Positions 18,062 to 28,226 of a DNA stretch of 64,000 nucleotides are shown here, piece after piece. Numbering within the stretch: the stretch's first letter is position 1; each line of letters begins with the position of its first letter. Position numbers and translations under genes: made by a program. The notes beneath the pieces are model-generated. The model was not told the origin of the DNA and did not search any database. It saw only the letters and a program-made list of their open reading frames with translations. Source of the stretch: Lachnospiraceae bacterium (GTDB taxonomy: Bacteria; Bacillota; Clostridia; Lachnospirales; Lachnospiraceae); contig CABIZF010000002.1 of the NCBI GenBank assembly GCA_902363135.1, positions 372,001 through 436,000 of the forward strand. Reading direction: 5' to 3'.

Positions 18062-20251
18062 ATGGCAATTCAGATCAGTTCGGATGGGCGTACGTTTACG
18101 CTTCAGACGGAGAAGAGTTCCTATCAGATGATGGCAGATGCACATGACGTGCTGCTGCACTTATATTATGGAAGAAAAATAGCGGCGGAGAATCTGGAAG
18201 AACGTATTTTCAGAAGTGATGTCGGGTTTGCGGGCAATCCGCCAGAGGCTGGAGAGGACAGAACCTATTCGCTGGATGTGCTGCCGCAGGAGCTTCCGGG
18301 CAGCGGAGTCGGTGACTATCGGGAGGATATGGTACGGCTGTACCATGCAGATGGCAGCTGCGCGGCAGATTTTCGGTTTGAGAGCTATGAAGTACAGGAG
18401 GGGGCTTATCGTATTCCCGGGCTTCCGGCAGCCTATGATACCGGTGAGGAGAAGGGCGAGACACTCGTGATCACGATGCGTGAGACCGCCTCTGCCGTGA
18501 AGGTAAAGCTCTATTACGGCGTATTTGAAAAAGAAAATGTCATTACACGGACGGTTTGCATTGAGAATCAAGGAAAGGAAGCAGTCATATTGGATAAGGC
18601 GCTTTCTTGCAATGTTGATTTCCTCTTTGGAAACTGGGATCTTATTTATTTTGAAGGACGCCATGCAATGGAGCGGATTCCGGAGCGCGTGCCGGTGCGG
18701 CATGCAAAGGTGGAGATCGGAAGTATTCGCGGCACGTCCAGCCATCAGTACAATCCGGCAATGATATTATGTGATCCGGCGGCGACGGAGGATTTTGGAA
18801 GCTGCTATGGCTTCTGCTTTGCCTACAGCGGCAATTTCGTGGCGGGAGCACAGAAGGATCAGAGAGGTCTGACCCGCGTGCAGATGGGAATCAACCCTGT
18901 GCAGTTCCGCTATACCCTGGCTGCAGGGGAAGCATTTTTTGCTCCGCAGGTGCTTATGAGCTATTCTTCAGAGGGCTTTACCGGTCTGACCCATCAGTAT
19001 CATGACTTGATTCGGGAGCATATCTGCCGCGGCGCGTACAAGCATGCGAAGCGGCCGGTACTGATCAACAACTGGGAAGCGACGTACTTTGATTTTGATA
19101 AGGAAAAGATCGTGAAGATCGCACAGCAGGCACATGAGCTCGGCATCGAGATGCTCGTGCTGGATGATGGCTGGTTCGGTAAACGTGACAGCGACAACAG
19201 CGGTCTTGGCGACTGGTATACGAATGAGAAAAAAATGGATGGTACCATGGGCGAGCTCGGAGATGAGATCCATGCGCTTGGCATGAAATTCGGCCTGTGG
19301 TTTGAGCCTGAGATGATCAATGAGGACAGTGATTTGTACCGCGCGCATCCAGACTGGGCGCTTCGTATCCCGGGACGTGAGCCGAACCGCGGACGTGACC
19401 AGCTTGTACTTGATATGAGCAGGTCAGAGGTGCGTGAATACCTGTATGAACGGATTTCTTCTATATTAAATGAGGCAAAGATCGATTATGTAAAATGGGA
19501 TATGAACCGCAGTGTCTGCGATCTGTTCGGACATGAACTTCCGCCGGAACGGATGGGTGAGCTTTATCATCGGTTTGTGCTTGGCGTTTATGAGTTAAAG
19601 GAGCGCCTGCTGGCACACTTCCCGCAGCTGCTTCTGGAGGGCTGCAGCGGAGGAGGCGGACGGTTTGATGCCGGAATGCTCTATTATGCGCCGCAGATCT
19701 GGTGCAGTGACAATACCGACGCGATTAATCGCCTGACGATCCAGTATGGTACCTCTTTCTTTTACCCGGCCGGGACGATGGGAGCACATGTCTCGGCAGT
19801 GCCAAACCACCAGACGGGCAGAGTGACGCCGTTTACGACGCGCGGGCATGTGGCGCTCTCCGGTACCTTTGGCTATGAGCTGGATCTGAATCTCGTATCC
19901 GCAGAAGAAAAGCAGATGGTAAAAGAGCAGCTTGCAGAATTTGACCGTTATTATGAGCTGACACACGAGGGAGACTATTATCGTCTGGCGAAGCCGGGTG
20001 AAGCCTTAATGGCATGGGGCTTTGTGGCGAAGGATCAGAGCCGGGCGATGGTGACGGTTGTGAGTACCGATGTCGAGGGCAACCCGCTGGCACAGCACGT
20101 TTCGGTAAAGGGACTGGCTGAAGGGCGGAACTACCGTTGCTCTTATAACGGAATCGTACACGATGGAAGCGTCTGGAATAGTTGCGGCCTGACCTTAAAG
20201 AAGGTGCTGAAGGAGTACGAAAGTCTCCTGATAGAGTGGACGGAAGTATAA
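18062..20251 (+). CDS. aga: GH36 alpha-galactosidase
   Basis: Hydrolyses terminal alpha-1,6-galactose from raffinose-family oligosaccharides and galactomannan fragments. 729 aa, the normal length of the tetrameric bacterial GH36 group: N-terminal beta-sandwich to about residue 320, then a (beta/alpha)8 barrel with WEATYFDFD, MLVLDDGWFGKRD, LGLWFEPEM-like GLWFEPEMIN, nucleophile D480 in YVKWDMNRS and acid/base D550 in WCSDNTD, then a C-terminal beta domain. No signal peptide, so it is intracellular. It stands alone, with its own promoter and terminator and no sugar transporter beside it. Confidence 0.97.
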   Translation: MAIQISSDGRTFTLQTEKSSYQMMADAHDVLLHLYYGRKIAAENLEERIFRSDVGFAGNPPEAGEDRTYSLDVLPQELPGSGVGDYREDMVRLYHADGSCAADFRFESYEVQEGAYRIPGLPAAYDTGEEKGETLVITMRETASAVKVKLYYGVFEKENVITRTVCIENQGKEAVILDKALSCNVDFLFGNWDLIYFEGRHAMERIPERVPVRHAKVEIGSIRGTSSHQYNPAMILCDPAATEDFGSCYGFCFAYSGNFVAGAQKDQRGLTRVQMGINPVQFRYTLAAGEAFFAPQVLMSYSSEGFTGLTHQYHDLIREHICRGAYKHAKRPVLINNWEATYFDFDKEKIVKIAQQAHELGIEMLVLDDGWFGKRDSDNSGLGDWYTNEKKMDGTMGELGDEIHALGMKFGLWFEPEMINEDSDLYRAHPDWALRIPGREPNRGRDQLVLDMSRSEVREYLYERISSILNEAKIDYVKWDMNRSVCDLFGHELPPERMGELYHRFVLGVYELKERLLAHFPQLLLEGCSGGGGRFDAGMLYYAPQIWCSDNTDAINRLTIQYGTSFFYPAGTMGAHVSAVPNHQTGRVTPFTTRGHVALSGTFGYELDLNLVSAEEKQMVKEQLAEFDRYYELTHEGDYYRLAKPGEALMAWGFVAKDQSRAMVTVVSTDVEGNPLAQHVSVKGLAEGRNYRCSYNGIVHDGSVWNSCGLTLKKVLKEYESLLIEWTEV

Positions 20252-20285
20252 AAGCTTGTATTCGAAAAAAAACAATACTTTTTTC

Positions 20286-20317
20286 AAAAAAGCCCTTGCA
20301 AAATCTTGGGCTTTTTT
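20286..20317 (+). terminator. Terminator of the alpha-galactosidase gene
   Basis: Stem AAAAAAGCCC (20286-20295) / GGGCTTTTTT (20308-20317) with a 12-nt loop. The T-rich arm doubles as the U-tract. Confidence 0.88.
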
Positions 20318-20324
20318 GTATAAT
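20296..20324 (+). promoter_or_regulatory. S10 operon promoter, inside the preceding terminator
   Basis: TTGCAA (20296-20301), 17 bp, TATAAT (20319-20324). The -35 box is in the loop of the upstream terminator hairpin and the spacer is its right arm. Confidence 0.7.
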
Positions 20325-20559
20325 GCAAACGTTGTGACATGATAGCGTAGAAGCGTGAGGTTGCTGCAAGCTTCGAGCCTGCAGGTTTTCCGTGGAGCGA
20401 ATGTCAAGTTATGAAACTGGCGACAAGTCACTGTACCAATAGTAAAGAAGTCCATCTTGAATGGAAACACCGTGAAGATGTCAAAGGACACACACGGGAG
20501 AGTGTACAGTCACCGCTTGTCGTACTGAAAGAGAGTGCGAAAAGGAGGCGACTTTTTTT
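20325..20559 (+). ncRNA. Structured mRNA leader of the ribosomal protein operon
   Basis: A 235-nt untranslated leader. A long-range helix joins CGACAAG (20421-20427) and ACTGTAC (20430-20436) to GTACAGT (20504-20510) and CTTGTCG (20516-20522). Inside it a hairpin pairs CATCTT (20453-20458) with AAGATG (20475-20480). A CTGCA/TGCAG hairpin precedes it. The 3' arm ends about 25 nt before the RBS of rpsJ, the right place for feedback by a ribosomal protein. Other bacteria use L4 for this; a candidate S10 leader class in Clostridia has been proposed, but I cannot confirm a match. Confidence 0.65.
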
Positions 20560-20877
20560 ATGGCAAGTCAGGTAATGAGAATTACATTAAAGGCGTATGA
20601 TCATCAGTTAGTAGACGCATCTGCTAAGAAAATTATCGAAACTGTAAAGAAGAACGGATCTCAGGTGAGTGGGCCGGTTCCGCTCCCGACCAAGAAAGAG
20701 GTTGTTACGATTCTGAGAGCAGTACACAAGTACAAAGACTCCAGAGAGCAGTTCGAGCAGAGAACTCACAAGAGACTGATTGATATTACGGCTCCGACCC
20801 AGAAGACAGTAGATGCGCTGTCCAGACTGGAAATGCCGGCTGGTGTCTACATCGACATCAAGATGAAGCAGAAATAA
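20560..20877 (+). CDS. rpsJ: Ribosomal protein S10
   Basis: 30S head protein, also the NusB (NusE) partner in transcription antitermination. 105 aa, full length, with the conserved loop [12 protein letters not shown] and the ending [21 protein letters not shown]. First gene of the S10-spc operon, directly behind a long structured leader; no tuf or fusA gene precedes it here. Confidence 0.99.
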   Translation: MASQVMRITLKAYDHQLVDASAKKIIETVKKNGSQVSGPVPLPTKKEVVTILRAVHKYKDSREQFEQRTHKRLIDITAPTQKTVDALSRLEMPAGVYIDIKMKQK

Positions 20878-21011
20878 GCATCACATTTCAATGAGAGCAA
20901 ATCCTATCAGGTTGATATAGAAGTAACGCCAAGTTCCACTTATATCATTCCCTGTCAACTAGGATGATCGCCATAAAGGTGATCCGCTGTAGAAAAACAG
21001 GAGGTAAAAGA
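20878..21011 (+). other. Hairpin-rich spacer between rpsJ and rplC
   Basis: 134 nt, long for this operon. GATATAGAAGT pairs with ACTTATATC, extended by GTTG/CAAC (about 20911-20960), and GGATGATCGCC pairs with GGTGATCC just before the rplC RBS. It may control rplC translation or mRNA processing. Confidence 0.4.
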
Positions 21012-21647
21012 ATGAAGAAAGCGATTTTAGCAACAAAAGTCGGAATGACTCAGATCTTCAACGACGACGGAGTTCTCACTCCGGTAACTGTTCTTCAGGC
21101 TGGACCGTGTGTAGTAACACAGGTTAAGACAGTTGAGAACGATGGTTACAGTGCAGTACAGGTTGGTTTTGTTGACAAGCGCGAGAAGCTGGTGGCTAAG
21201 CCGCAGAAGGGTGCGTTTGACAAGGCTGGTGTCTCCTACAAGAGATATGTCAGAGAGCTGAAGCTCGACGACGCTGAGAGCTATGAAGTAAAGCAGGAGA
21301 TCAAGGCTGACATGTTCGCAGCTGGCGACAAGGTAGATGCTACCGCTATTTCCAAGGGAAAAGGCTTCCAGGGCGCGATCAAGAGACATGGCCAGTCCAG
21401 AGGACCGATGGCTCACGGTTCCAAGTATCATCGTCATGCAGGTTCCAACGGTGCTTGTTCTGACCCGAGCAAGGTATTCAAGGGAAAGAGAATGGCAGGA
21501 CACATGGGCGCTAAGCAGATTACCGTTCAGAATCTTGAAGTAATCCGCGTAGACGCAGAGAACAACCTTATTTTAGTAAAGGGCGCTGTTCCGGGACCGA
21601 AGAAAGCACTGGTAACAGTCAAATCAACAGTGAAATCCGGTAAATAA
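21012..21647 (+). CDS. rplC: Ribosomal protein L3
   Basis: 50S assembly protein whose long loop reaches the peptidyl transferase centre. 211 aa from ATG 21012 ([16 protein letters not shown]), which has ACAGGAGGTAAAAG upstream; the longer open frame from 20964 lacks an RBS. The conserved loop [15 protein letters not shown] and GKRMAGHMG are present. Confidence 0.98.
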   Translation: MKKAILATKVGMTQIFNDDGVLTPVTVLQAGPCVVTQVKTVENDGYSAVQVGFVDKREKLVAKPQKGAFDKAGVSYKRYVRELKLDDAESYEVKQEIKADMFAAGDKVDATAISKGKGFQGAIKRHGQSRGPMAHGSKYHRHAGSNGACSDPSKVFKGKRMAGHMGAKQITVQNLEVIRVDAENNLILVKGAVPGPKKALVTVKSTVKSGK

Positions 21648-21677
21648 GCCTGAGTTCAGGAAAGGAGGAAGACACAT

Positions 21678-22298
21678 ATGGCAAACGTAGCTATTTATAA
21701 TATGGAAGGCAAAGAAGTTGGCACGATGGAGCTCAACGATGCAGTGTTCGGTGTAGAGATCAACGAGCATCTGGTACATCTTGCAGCAGTAGGCCAGCTT
21801 GCAAATAAGCGCCAGGGAACACAGAAGGCTAAGACCCGTTCTGAAGTTTCCGGAGGCGGAAGAAAGCCGTGGAGACAGAAAGGAACCGGTCATGCAAGAC
21901 AGGGTTCGACAAGAGCTCCGCAGTGGACCGGCGGTGGAGTTGTATTTGCTCCGGTACCGAGAGATTACACAGTAAAGATGAACAAGAAAGAAAAGAGAGC
22001 TGCTCTGAAGTCCGTACTGACAAGCAGAGTACAGGAGAACAAGTTCCTGGTTGTTGATGAGCTCAAGTTCGATGAGATCAAGACCAAGAAGATGCAGGGT
22101 GTTCTGGATGCTCTCAAGGTTAAGAAGGCACTGGTTGTTCTGAAGGACAACGATCAGAACGTACTTCTTTCTGCAAGAAACATCGCAGACGTAAGAACTG
22201 TTCTGACAAGCACTCTTAACGTATTCGACATTCTGAAATATGACACAGTAGTAGTTACAAAGGCTGCTGTAGAGAACATCGAGGAGGTGTATGCATAA
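21678..22298 (+). CDS. rplD: Ribosomal protein L4
   Basis: 50S protein that lines the exit tunnel through its extended loop, seen as [19 protein letters not shown] near residues 60-78. 206 aa. In enterobacteria L4 also represses its own operon, so it is the first suspect for binding the leader here. Its stop codon shares one base with the rplW start (TAATG). Confidence 0.98.
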   Translation: MANVAIYNMEGKEVGTMELNDAVFGVEINEHLVHLAAVGQLANKRQGTQKAKTRSEVSGGGRKPWRQKGTGHARQGSTRAPQWTGGGVVFAPVPRDYTVKMNKKEKRAALKSVLTSRVQENKFLVVDELKFDEIKTKKMQGVLDALKVKKALVVLKDNDQNVLLSARNIADVRTVLTSTLNVFDILKYDTVVVTKAAVENIEEVYA

Positions 22299-22597
22299 TG
22301 GCAGATATCAAGTATTATGACGTCATCCTTAAGCCGGTAGTTACCGAGAAGAGTATGAACGCTATGGCTGATAAGAAGTACACATTCCTGGTTCACACTG
22401 ATGCGACCAAGAGCCAGATCAAGGAAGCGGTTGAGAAAATGTTCGAAGGCACCAAGGTAAAGAGTGTTAACACCATGAACCTTGATGGAAAGAACAAGAG
22501 ACGTGGCATGGTTGTCGGAAAGACAGCTAAGACCAAGAAGGCAATCGTTGCTCTGACCGAGGACAGCAAGGACATCGAGATCTTCGAGGGACTGTAA
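22298..22597 (+). CDS. rplW: Ribosomal protein L23
   Basis: 50S protein at the tunnel exit, docking site for trigger factor and SRP. 99 aa. Starts [16 protein letters not shown], the family signature, and holds [15 protein letters not shown]. Overlaps rplD by one base. Confidence 0.98.
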   Translation: MADIKYYDVILKPVVTEKSMNAMADKKYTFLVHTDATKSQIKEAVEKMFEGTKVKSVNTMNLDGKNKRRGMVVGKTAKTKKAIVALTEDSKDIEIFEGL

Positions 22598-22704
22598 GAT
22601 ACGCCCCGGGGAGTTGAACCTCATTTATCTGCTGAGAAGCAGGACAATAACATCGCATGATGCCCCACACTTTGTGAGGCTTCATGGTATGAAAGGAGAA
22701 CATC

Positions 22705-23547
22705 ATGGGAATTAAGACATATAACCCATATACACCTTCCAGAAGACATATGACTTCTCTTGACAATTCTGAGATCACGAAGAAGAGCCCGGAGAAATCC
22801 CTTCTGGTTTCCAAGAAGAAAACTGCTGGCCGTAACAACCAGGGTAAGATCACAGTAAGACACCACGGTGGCGGATCCAGACAGAAATACAGAATCATCG
22901 ATTTCAAGAGAAATAAAGATGGTATCCCGGCAACGGTTATTGGTATCGAGTATGATCCGAACAGAACAGCAAACATCGCACTGATCTGCTACGCAGACGG
23001 CGAGAAGGCTTACATCCTTGCACCGCAGGGCCTGAAGGACGGCATGAAGCTCATGAACGGACCGGAGGCTGAGGTACACGTAGGAAACTGCCTGCCGCTT
23101 TCTGAGATCCCGGTTGGTACTATGGTTCACAACGTTGAGCTGTACGCAGGCCACGGCGGACAGATGGTTCGTTCCGCTGGTAACGGCGCACAGGTAATGG
23201 CTAAGGAAGGCAAGTATGCTACACTGAGACTTCCGTCAGGCGAGATGAGAATGGTTCCTCTGAACTGCCGCGCTACCATCGGTATCGTTGGAAATGCAGA
23301 GCACAGCCTTGTTAATATCGGTAAAGCAGGAAGAAAGCGTCACATGGGTATCCGCCCGACCGTTCGTGGTTCTGTCATGAACCCGAATGACCATCCGCAT
23401 GGTGGTGGAGAAGGTAAGGCCGGTATCGGACGTCCGGGCCCGTGCACACCGTGGGGCAAGCCGGCTCTTGGCCTGAAGACCAGAAAGAGCAAGAAAGCTT
23501 CTAACAAGCTGATTGTAAGAAGAAGAAACGGTAAAGGTATTAACTAG
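22705..23547 (+). CDS. rplB: Ribosomal protein L2
   Basis: 50S protein needed for subunit joining and peptidyl transfer. 280 aa. It starts [16 protein letters not shown] and carries the conserved [15 protein letters not shown] with the histidine near the catalytic centre. A 107-nt spacer before it contains small hairpins (CTGCT-GAGA-AGCAG). Confidence 0.99.
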   Translation: MGIKTYNPYTPSRRHMTSLDNSEITKKSPEKSLLVSKKKTAGRNNQGKITVRHHGGGSRQKYRIIDFKRNKDGIPATVIGIEYDPNRTANIALICYADGEKAYILAPQGLKDGMKLMNGPEAEVHVGNCLPLSEIPVGTMVHNVELYAGHGGQMVRSAGNGAQVMAKEGKYATLRLPSGEMRMVPLNCRATIGIVGNAEHSLVNIGKAGRKRHMGIRPTVRGSVMNPNDHPHGGGEGKAGIGRPGPCTPWGKPALGLKTRKSKKASNKLIVRRRNGKGIN

Positions 23548-23575
23548 GATTTGAGAATAATAAGGAGGTAACCAA

Positions 23576-23860
23576 ATGGCTCGTTCACTGAAAAAAGGAC
23601 CGTTCGCAGACGCGAGCTTACTGAAAAAGGTAGACGCTATGAACGCTGCAGGAAGCAAGCAGGTTATCAAGACCTGGTCCCGTCGTTCCACGATCTTCCC
23701 GCAGTTTGTTGGTCATACGATCGCAGTTCATGACGGAAGAAAGCACGTTCCGGTATACGTTACAGAGGATATGGTAGGCCATAAGCTTGGTGAGTTCGTT
23801 GCTACAAGAACTTACCGTGGACATGGCAAAGACGAGAAGAAGTCCGGAGTTCGCAGATAA
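23576..23860 (+). CDS. rpsS: Ribosomal protein S19
   Basis: 30S head protein that contacts tRNA and the intersubunit bridge. 94 aa. [29 protein letters not shown] and [14 protein letters not shown] are intact. RBS AAGGAGG. Confidence 0.99.
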   Translation: MARSLKKGPFADASLLKKVDAMNAAGSKQVIKTWSRRSTIFPQFVGHTIAVHDGRKHVPVYVTEDMVGHKLGEFVATRTYRGHGKDEKKSGVRR

Positions 23861-23990
23861 TTTCCGGTTACGGTTATAAGGCTGTGCGGAGGGGCTGTTG
23901 CTTTACTCCGTCGGCCAACTCCGGAAGATGAGTTTCCGGAGAAAAGAGGAAAGCCCACAGGGCACAGATTTTGAAAGGAGGCTACATCCA

Positions 23991-24377
23991 ATGGCTAAAG
24001 GACATAGATCCCAGATCAAGAGAGAAAGAAATGCTCAGAAGGATACAAGACCGTCAGCAAAGCTGTCTTACGCTCGTGTTTCCGTTCAGAAAGCATGCTA
24101 CGTATTGGATGCCATCAGAGGAAAAGATGTACAGACTGCACTCGGTATCGTTACTTACAACCCGAGATATGCTTCTGAATTAATCGCTAAATTACTGAAA
24201 TCAGCAATTGCAAATGCTGAGAACAACAACGGAATGAGTGTTGAGAACCTGTACGTAGAAGAGTGCTACGCAAACAAGGGACCGACAATGAAGAGAATCA
24301 GACCGAGAGCACAGGGTAGAGCTTACAGAATCGAGAAGAGAATGAGCCACATCACTGTAGTGCTGAACGAGAAATAA
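23991..24377 (+). CDS. rplV: Ribosomal protein L22
   Basis: 50S exit-tunnel protein. 128 aa from ATG 23991 ([14 protein letters not shown]), preceded by AAAGGAGG; the open frame continues to 23898, but that part overlaps hairpins. The macrolide-contact hairpin region ends [19 protein letters not shown]. The 130-nt spacer before it folds into CTCCGGAA / TTCCGGAG and CGGAG / CTCCG hairpins. Confidence 0.98.
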   Translation: MAKGHRSQIKRERNAQKDTRPSAKLSYARVSVQKACYVLDAIRGKDVQTALGIVTYNPRYASELIAKLLKSAIANAENNNGMSVENLYVEECYANKGPTMKRIRPRAQGRAYRIEKRMSHITVVLNEK

Positions 24378-24388
24378 GGAGGACAATC

Positions 24389-25039
24389 ATGGGACAGAAA
24401 GTTAATCCGCATGGTCTTAGAGTCGGTGTAATTAAGGACTGGGATTCAAAATGGTACGCAGAAGCAGATTTTGCAGATTGCCTGATCGAAGACCACGAGA
24501 TCAGAACATTCCTGAAGAAGAGATTATTCAGCGCAGGTGTTTCCAAGATTGAAATCGAAAGAGCATCTGACAGAGTAAAGATTATCATCCACACCGCAAA
24601 GCCGGGCGTTGTTATCGGTAAGGGCGGCGCTGAGATCGAGAAGCTGAAGGCTGAGCTGCAGAAGCTTGTTTCCAAGAAGCTGATCGTTGATATCAAAGAA
24701 GTAAAGAGACCGGACAGAGATGCACAGCTTGTTGCTGAGAACATCGCAGCACAGCTTGAGAACCGTGTTTCCTATCGTCGTGCACTGAAGTCCACTATGA
24801 GCAGAACAATGAAGTCCGGAGCACTCGGCATCAAGGCTGCAGTAGCAGGACGTCTCGGCGGAGCAGATATTGCACGTTCCGAGTTTTACAGCGAGGGAAC
24901 CATCCCGCTTCAGACCCTTAGAGCAGATATTGATTATGGTTTTGCTGAAGCAGACACCACCTACGGCAAGCTTGGCGTAAAGGTATGGATCTACAAAGGC
25001 GAAATACTTCCATCTAGAAAAGAAGGGAGCGATAAATAA
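24389..25039 (+). CDS. rpsC: Ribosomal protein S3
   Basis: 30S protein at the mRNA entry channel, 216 aa. A KH domain with GKGG in [14 protein letters not shown] is followed by the C-terminal domain ([20 protein letters not shown]). Its stop shares a base with the rplP start. Confidence 0.99.
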   Translation: MGQKVNPHGLRVGVIKDWDSKWYAEADFADCLIEDHEIRTFLKKRLFSAGVSKIEIERASDRVKIIIHTAKPGVVIGKGGAEIEKLKAELQKLVSKKLIVDIKEVKRPDRDAQLVAENIAAQLENRVSYRRALKSTMSRTMKSGALGIKAAVAGRLGGADIARSEFYSEGTIPLQTLRADIDYGFAEADTTYGKLGVKVWIYKGEILPSRKEGSDK

Positions 25040-25476
25040 TGTTAATGCCAAAAAGAGTAAAACGTCGTAAGCAGTTCCGCGGTTCCATGAGAGGAAAGGC
25101 GTTAAGAGGAAATACAATTTCATACGGTGATTTCGGTCTTGTGGCTACAGAGCCGTGCTGGATTAAGTCCAACCAGATCGAGGCAGCCCGTATTGCAATG
25201 ACCCGTTACATCAAGCGTGGCGGTAAAGTTTGGATCAAGATCTTCCCGGATAAGCCAGTTACAGCAAAGCCGGCTGAGACTCGAATGGGTTCCGGTAAAG
25301 GAACACTGGAGTACTGGGTAGCAGTTGTTAAGCCGGGCCGCGTAATGTTCGAGCTGGCAGGTGTACCGGAAGAGGTAGCCCGCGAAGCATTGCGTCTCGC
25401 TATGCACAAGTTACCTTGCAAATGTAAAATCGTTTCTCGTGCAGACTTAGAAGGCGGTGATAACAGTGAAAATTAA
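25039..25476 (+). CDS. rplP: Ribosomal protein L16
   Basis: 50S protein near the A site, 145 aa. It starts [15 protein letters not shown] and has [19 protein letters not shown]. Overlaps rpsC by one base and rpmC by about 11 nt. Confidence 0.99.
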   Translation: MLMPKRVKRRKQFRGSMRGKALRGNTISYGDFGLVATEPCWIKSNQIEAARIAMTRYIKRGGKVWIKIFPDKPVTAKPAETRMGSGKGTLEYWVAVVKPGRVMFELAGVPEEVAREALRLAMHKLPCKCKIVSRADLEGGDNSEN

Positions 25477-25669
25477 TAAGTATGTAGAAGATTTAAAGGC
25501 AAAATCAGCTGCAGAATTAAATGATGAATTAGTAGCTGCTAAGAAGGAACTTTTCAATCTGAGATTCCAGAACGCAACGAATCAGCTTGATAACACCAGC
25601 AGAATCAAAGAGGTTCGCAAGAACATCGCCAGAATTCAGACCGTTATCACAGAGAAAGCTAATGCGTAA
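25466..25669 (+). CDS. rpmC: Ribosomal protein L29
   Basis: Small 50S protein at the tunnel exit, two-helix hairpin, 67 aa. [26 protein letters not shown] is family-typical, as is [19 protein letters not shown] prefer GTG 25466 (VKINKY) because it gives the usual length; GTG 25457 is in frame and cannot be excluded. Its start lies inside rplP. Confidence 0.95.
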   Translation: MKINKYVEDLKAKSAAELNDELVAAKKELFNLRFQNATNQLDNTSRIKEVRKNIARIQTVITEKANA

Positions 25670-25709
25670 ACTGCTGCGGCAGACAGATTGAAAGAAAGGA
25701 GAAATTTCC

Positions 25710-25964
25710 GTGGAAAGAAATCTTAGAAAGACCCGTACGGGTAAGGTTGTCAGCAATAAAATGGACAAAACAATCGTTGTTGCAGTAGAAGACCATGTAA
25801 GACATCCGCTTTACAACAAGATCGTAAAGAAGACTTACAAGCTGAAGGCTCATGATGAGAACAACGAGTGCAGCATCGGAGATACAGTAAAAGTTATGGA
25901 GACAAGACCGCTCTCTAAGGATAAGAGATGGAGACTTGTCGAGATCGTTGAAAAGGTTAAATAG
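25710..25964 (+). CDS. rpsQ: Ribosomal protein S17
   Basis: 30S OB-fold protein, 84 aa, GTG start at 25710 with AAAGGAG upstream. [19 protein letters not shown] and [14 protein letters not shown] are intact. Confidence 0.98.
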   Translation: MERNLRKTRTGKVVSNKMDKTIVVAVEDHVRHPLYNKIVKKTYKLKAHDENNECSIGDTVKVMETRPLSKDKRWRLVEIVEKVK

Positions 25965-25985
25965 TATATTAGGAGGTATATCGGC

Positions 25986-26354
25986 ATGGTACAGCAGGAA
26001 ACCAGACTGAAAGTTGCTGATAACACCGGTGCAAAAGAGCTTCTTTGCATTCGCGTTATGGGCGGTTCCACCAGGAGATATGCAGGTATTGGCGATATCA
26101 TCGTTGCTTCGGTTAAAGATGCAACGCCAGGTGGTGTTGTTAAAAAGGGCGATGTTGTAAAGGCTGTCGTAGTTCGTACAGTAAAGGGTGTTCGCCGTAA
26201 AGACGGTTCATATATCAAGTTCGATGAGAACGCAGCAGTTATCATCAAGGATGATCTGAACCCGAGAGGAACTCGTATTTTTGGACCGGTAGCAAGAGAG
26301 CTTCGTGAGAAGAAATTCATGAAGATCGTATCTCTGGCTCCGGAAGTATTATAA
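25986..26354 (+). CDS. rplN: Ribosomal protein L14
   Basis: 50S protein at the subunit interface and RsfS-binding surface. 122 aa starting [31 protein letters not shown], with [18 protein letters not shown] near the end. RBS AGGAGG. Confidence 0.99.
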   Translation: MVQQETRLKVADNTGAKELLCIRVMGGSTRRYAGIGDIIVASVKDATPGGVVKKGDVVKAVVVRTVKGVRRKDGSYIKFDENAAVIIKDDLNPRGTRIFGPVARELREKKFMKIVSLAPEVL

Positions 26355-26367
26355 GGAGGACCTGAAG

Positions 26368-26667
26368 ATGAATAAGATCAAGACTGGCGATACAGTAAAA
26401 GTAATCGCAGGTAAGGATAAAGGCAAGGATGGCAAGGTGCTCGCAGTAAAGGACGGCAAGGTTCTCGTTGAGGGTATCGGCATGGTAACAAAGCACACAA
26501 AGCCGTCAGCAGCAAATCAGCAGGGTGGCATTGTGAATAAGGAAGCTTACATCGACGCATCCAACGTTATGCTTCTCTACAAGGGCAAGGCAACCAGAGT
26601 CGGCTTCAAGATGGATGGCGACAAGAAGGTCCGCGTAGCAAAGGCTACGGGAGAAGTAATTGACTAA
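26368..26667 (+). CDS. rplX: Ribosomal protein L24
   Basis: 50S assembly initiator, 99 aa, with an N-terminal KOW motif ([20 protein letters not shown]) and [23 protein letters not shown] 8 nt upstream. Confidence 0.98.
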   Translation: MNKIKTGDTVKVIAGKDKGKDGKVLAVKDGKVLVEGIGMVTKHTKPSAANQQGGIVNKEAYIDASNVMLLYKGKATRVGFKMDGDKKVRVAKATGEVID

Positions 26668-26689
26668 TTAAAGAGAGGAGGTCGTACAG

Positions 26690-27229
26690 GTGAGCAGACT
26701 TAAAGAAGTTTATCAGAATGAGATCGTAGATGCTATGATCAAGAAATTTGGATATAAGAACATCATGGAAGTTCCGAAGCTTGACAAGGTCGTTATCAAC
26801 ATGGGTGTTGGTGAGGCAAAGGACAATGCAAAGCTTCTGGAATCTGCCGTTAAGGATATGGAGACCATCACCGGTCAGAAGGCTGTCCTGACAAAAGCTA
26901 AAAATTCAGTGGCAAACTTCAAGATCAGAGAGGGCATGGCAATCGGCTGCAAGACAACACTTCGTGGTGAGAAGATGTATGATTTCGTAGACCGTCTTAT
27001 CAATCTTGCACTTCCGCGTGTCCGTGACTTCCGCGGCGTGAATGCGAACGCATTCGATGGCAGAGGAAACTACGCTCTTGGTATCAAAGAGCAGCTGATT
27101 TTCCCGGAAATCGAGTACGATAAGATCGATAAGGTAAGAGGTATGGACGTTATTTTCGTTACTACCGCTAAGACCGACGAGGAAGCTCGTGAGTTACTGA
27201 GACTGTTTAATATGCCGTTCCAGAAATAA
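26690..27229 (+). CDS. rplE: Ribosomal protein L5
   Basis: 50S central protuberance protein that binds 5S rRNA. 179 aa, GTG start at 26690 ([11 protein letters not shown]). Conserved [21 protein letters not shown] and [18 protein letters not shown] are intact. Confidence 0.99.
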   Translation: MSRLKEVYQNEIVDAMIKKFGYKNIMEVPKLDKVVINMGVGEAKDNAKLLESAVKDMETITGQKAVLTKAKNSVANFKIREGMAIGCKTTLRGEKMYDFVDRLINLALPRVRDFRGVNANAFDGRGNYALGIKEQLIFPEIEYDKIDKVRGMDVIFVTTAKTDEEARELLRLFNMPFQK

Positions 27230-27260
27230 TCCGGCATGGTATTCATAGGAGGGAAATTTC

Positions 27261-27446
27261 ATGGCTAAAACAGCAATGAAGATTAAACAGCAGCGTACAC
27301 CGAAGTTCTCTACCAGAGCATATACACGCTGCAGAATTTGCGGACGTCCGCATTCAGTCCTGAGAAAATACGGTATCTGCCGTGTTTGCTTCCGTGAGCT
27401 GGCATACAAGGGCCAGATCCCGGGTGTGAAGAAAGCATCCTGGTAA
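27261..27446 (+). CDS. rpsZ: Ribosomal protein S14, zinc-binding type
   Basis: Short (61 aa) S14 with four cysteines as two CxxC pairs (CRICG and CRVCF), the zinc-ribbon form common in Firmicutes. It assembles into the 30S head. RBS GGAGGG. A 285-nt spacer, the longest in the operon, follows. Confidence 0.98.
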   Translation: MAKTAMKIKQQRTPKFSTRAYTRCRICGRPHSVLRKYGICRVCFRELAYKGQIPGVKKASW

Positions 27447-27528
27447 GAAGCGTTTTATAGAGTAAGAAACATGAGTGGCAAATGACCCGGACGGGGCGCG
27501 GCAAGGGGCGGCGGGCCGGAAGGGGGAT

Positions 27529-27683
27529 GTAGTGAGAAGCACGTGTATCTCACTACTCCGAACTGCCAGACTCAGAAATGCGAAGCATTTCTTCGTTCAC
27601 GGCGTTTCGCCGTGAATCAAAATGGAAATTCAGTCCTTAGCAGGCAAGCCTGCACGGCCTGATTTCTCATTTTGAGGCAGTTC
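27529..27683 (+). ncRNA. Compact multi-hairpin RNA element between rpsZ and rpsH
   Basis: First a perfect 9-bp hairpin (27529-27537 / 27548-27556, GTAGTGAGA). Then an 8-bp closing stem, GAACTGCC (27560-27567) / GGCAGTTC (27676-27683), encloses three hairpins: GAAATGC / GCATTTC (27575-27591), TTCACGGCG / CGCCGTGAA (27596-27616), and a long arm TCAAAATG (27617-27624) / CATTTTGA (27668-27675) capped by GCAGGC / GCCTGC (27640-27653). No protein frame fits. It could be a structured RNA, an operon control element or a mobile palindromic repeat. Confidence 0.7.
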
Positions 27684-27731
27684 TCAACGTTAACGTGAAA
27701 AGTCTGATTAAATATTTAGGAGGAAACTATC

Positions 27732-28133
27732 ATGACAATGAGCGATCCGATCGCAGATATGCTTACAAGAATCCGTAACGCAAACACTGCAAAACATGAC
27801 ACTGTAGATGTACCGGCTTCCAAGATGAAAATTGCTATCGCAGACATCCTGGTGGACGAGGGATATATCACAAAATATGATCTGACCGAGGATGGCGCTG
27901 TAAAGACTATGCACATCACCCTGAAGTACGGTGCAGATAAGAACGAGAAGATCATCACCGGCATTAAGAGAATCTCCAAGCCGGGTCTTCGTGTGTACGC
28001 TGGCAAGGACAACCTTCCGAAGGTTCTCGGCGGACTTGGTGTTGCGATCCTGTCCACAAACCAGGGCGTTATCACTGACAAGCAGGCAAGAAAGCTTCAG
28101 GTAGGCGGAGAAGTACTTGCATTTGTTTGGTAA
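27732..28133 (+). CDS. rpsH: Ribosomal protein S8
   Basis: 30S platform protein, 133 aa, that binds 16S helix 21 and in enterobacteria represses the spc operon. [23 protein letters not shown] and the C-terminal [19 protein letters not shown] are intact. RBS AGGAGG follows the structured element closely. Confidence 0.99.
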   Translation: MTMSDPIADMLTRIRNANTAKHDTVDVPASKMKIAIADILVDEGYITKYDLTEDGAVKTMHITLKYGADKNEKIITGIKRISKPGLRVYAGKDNLPKVLGGLGVAILSTNQGVITDKQARKLQVGGEVLAFVW

Positions 28134-28226
28134 TTTTGCGAGTTATTTATATTTATATATACAGCTCACTGAAAACAGAGGGGGCGCATGTCCCTCTCCG
28201 AAAATCTAAGTAAGGAGGAAAAAGGC

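Noticed and set aside
27529..27683. tRNA or CRISPR-like array
   Set aside because: The hairpins do not fit a cloverleaf and there are no regularly spaced direct repeats; no CRISPR or tRNA was seen anywhere in the window.
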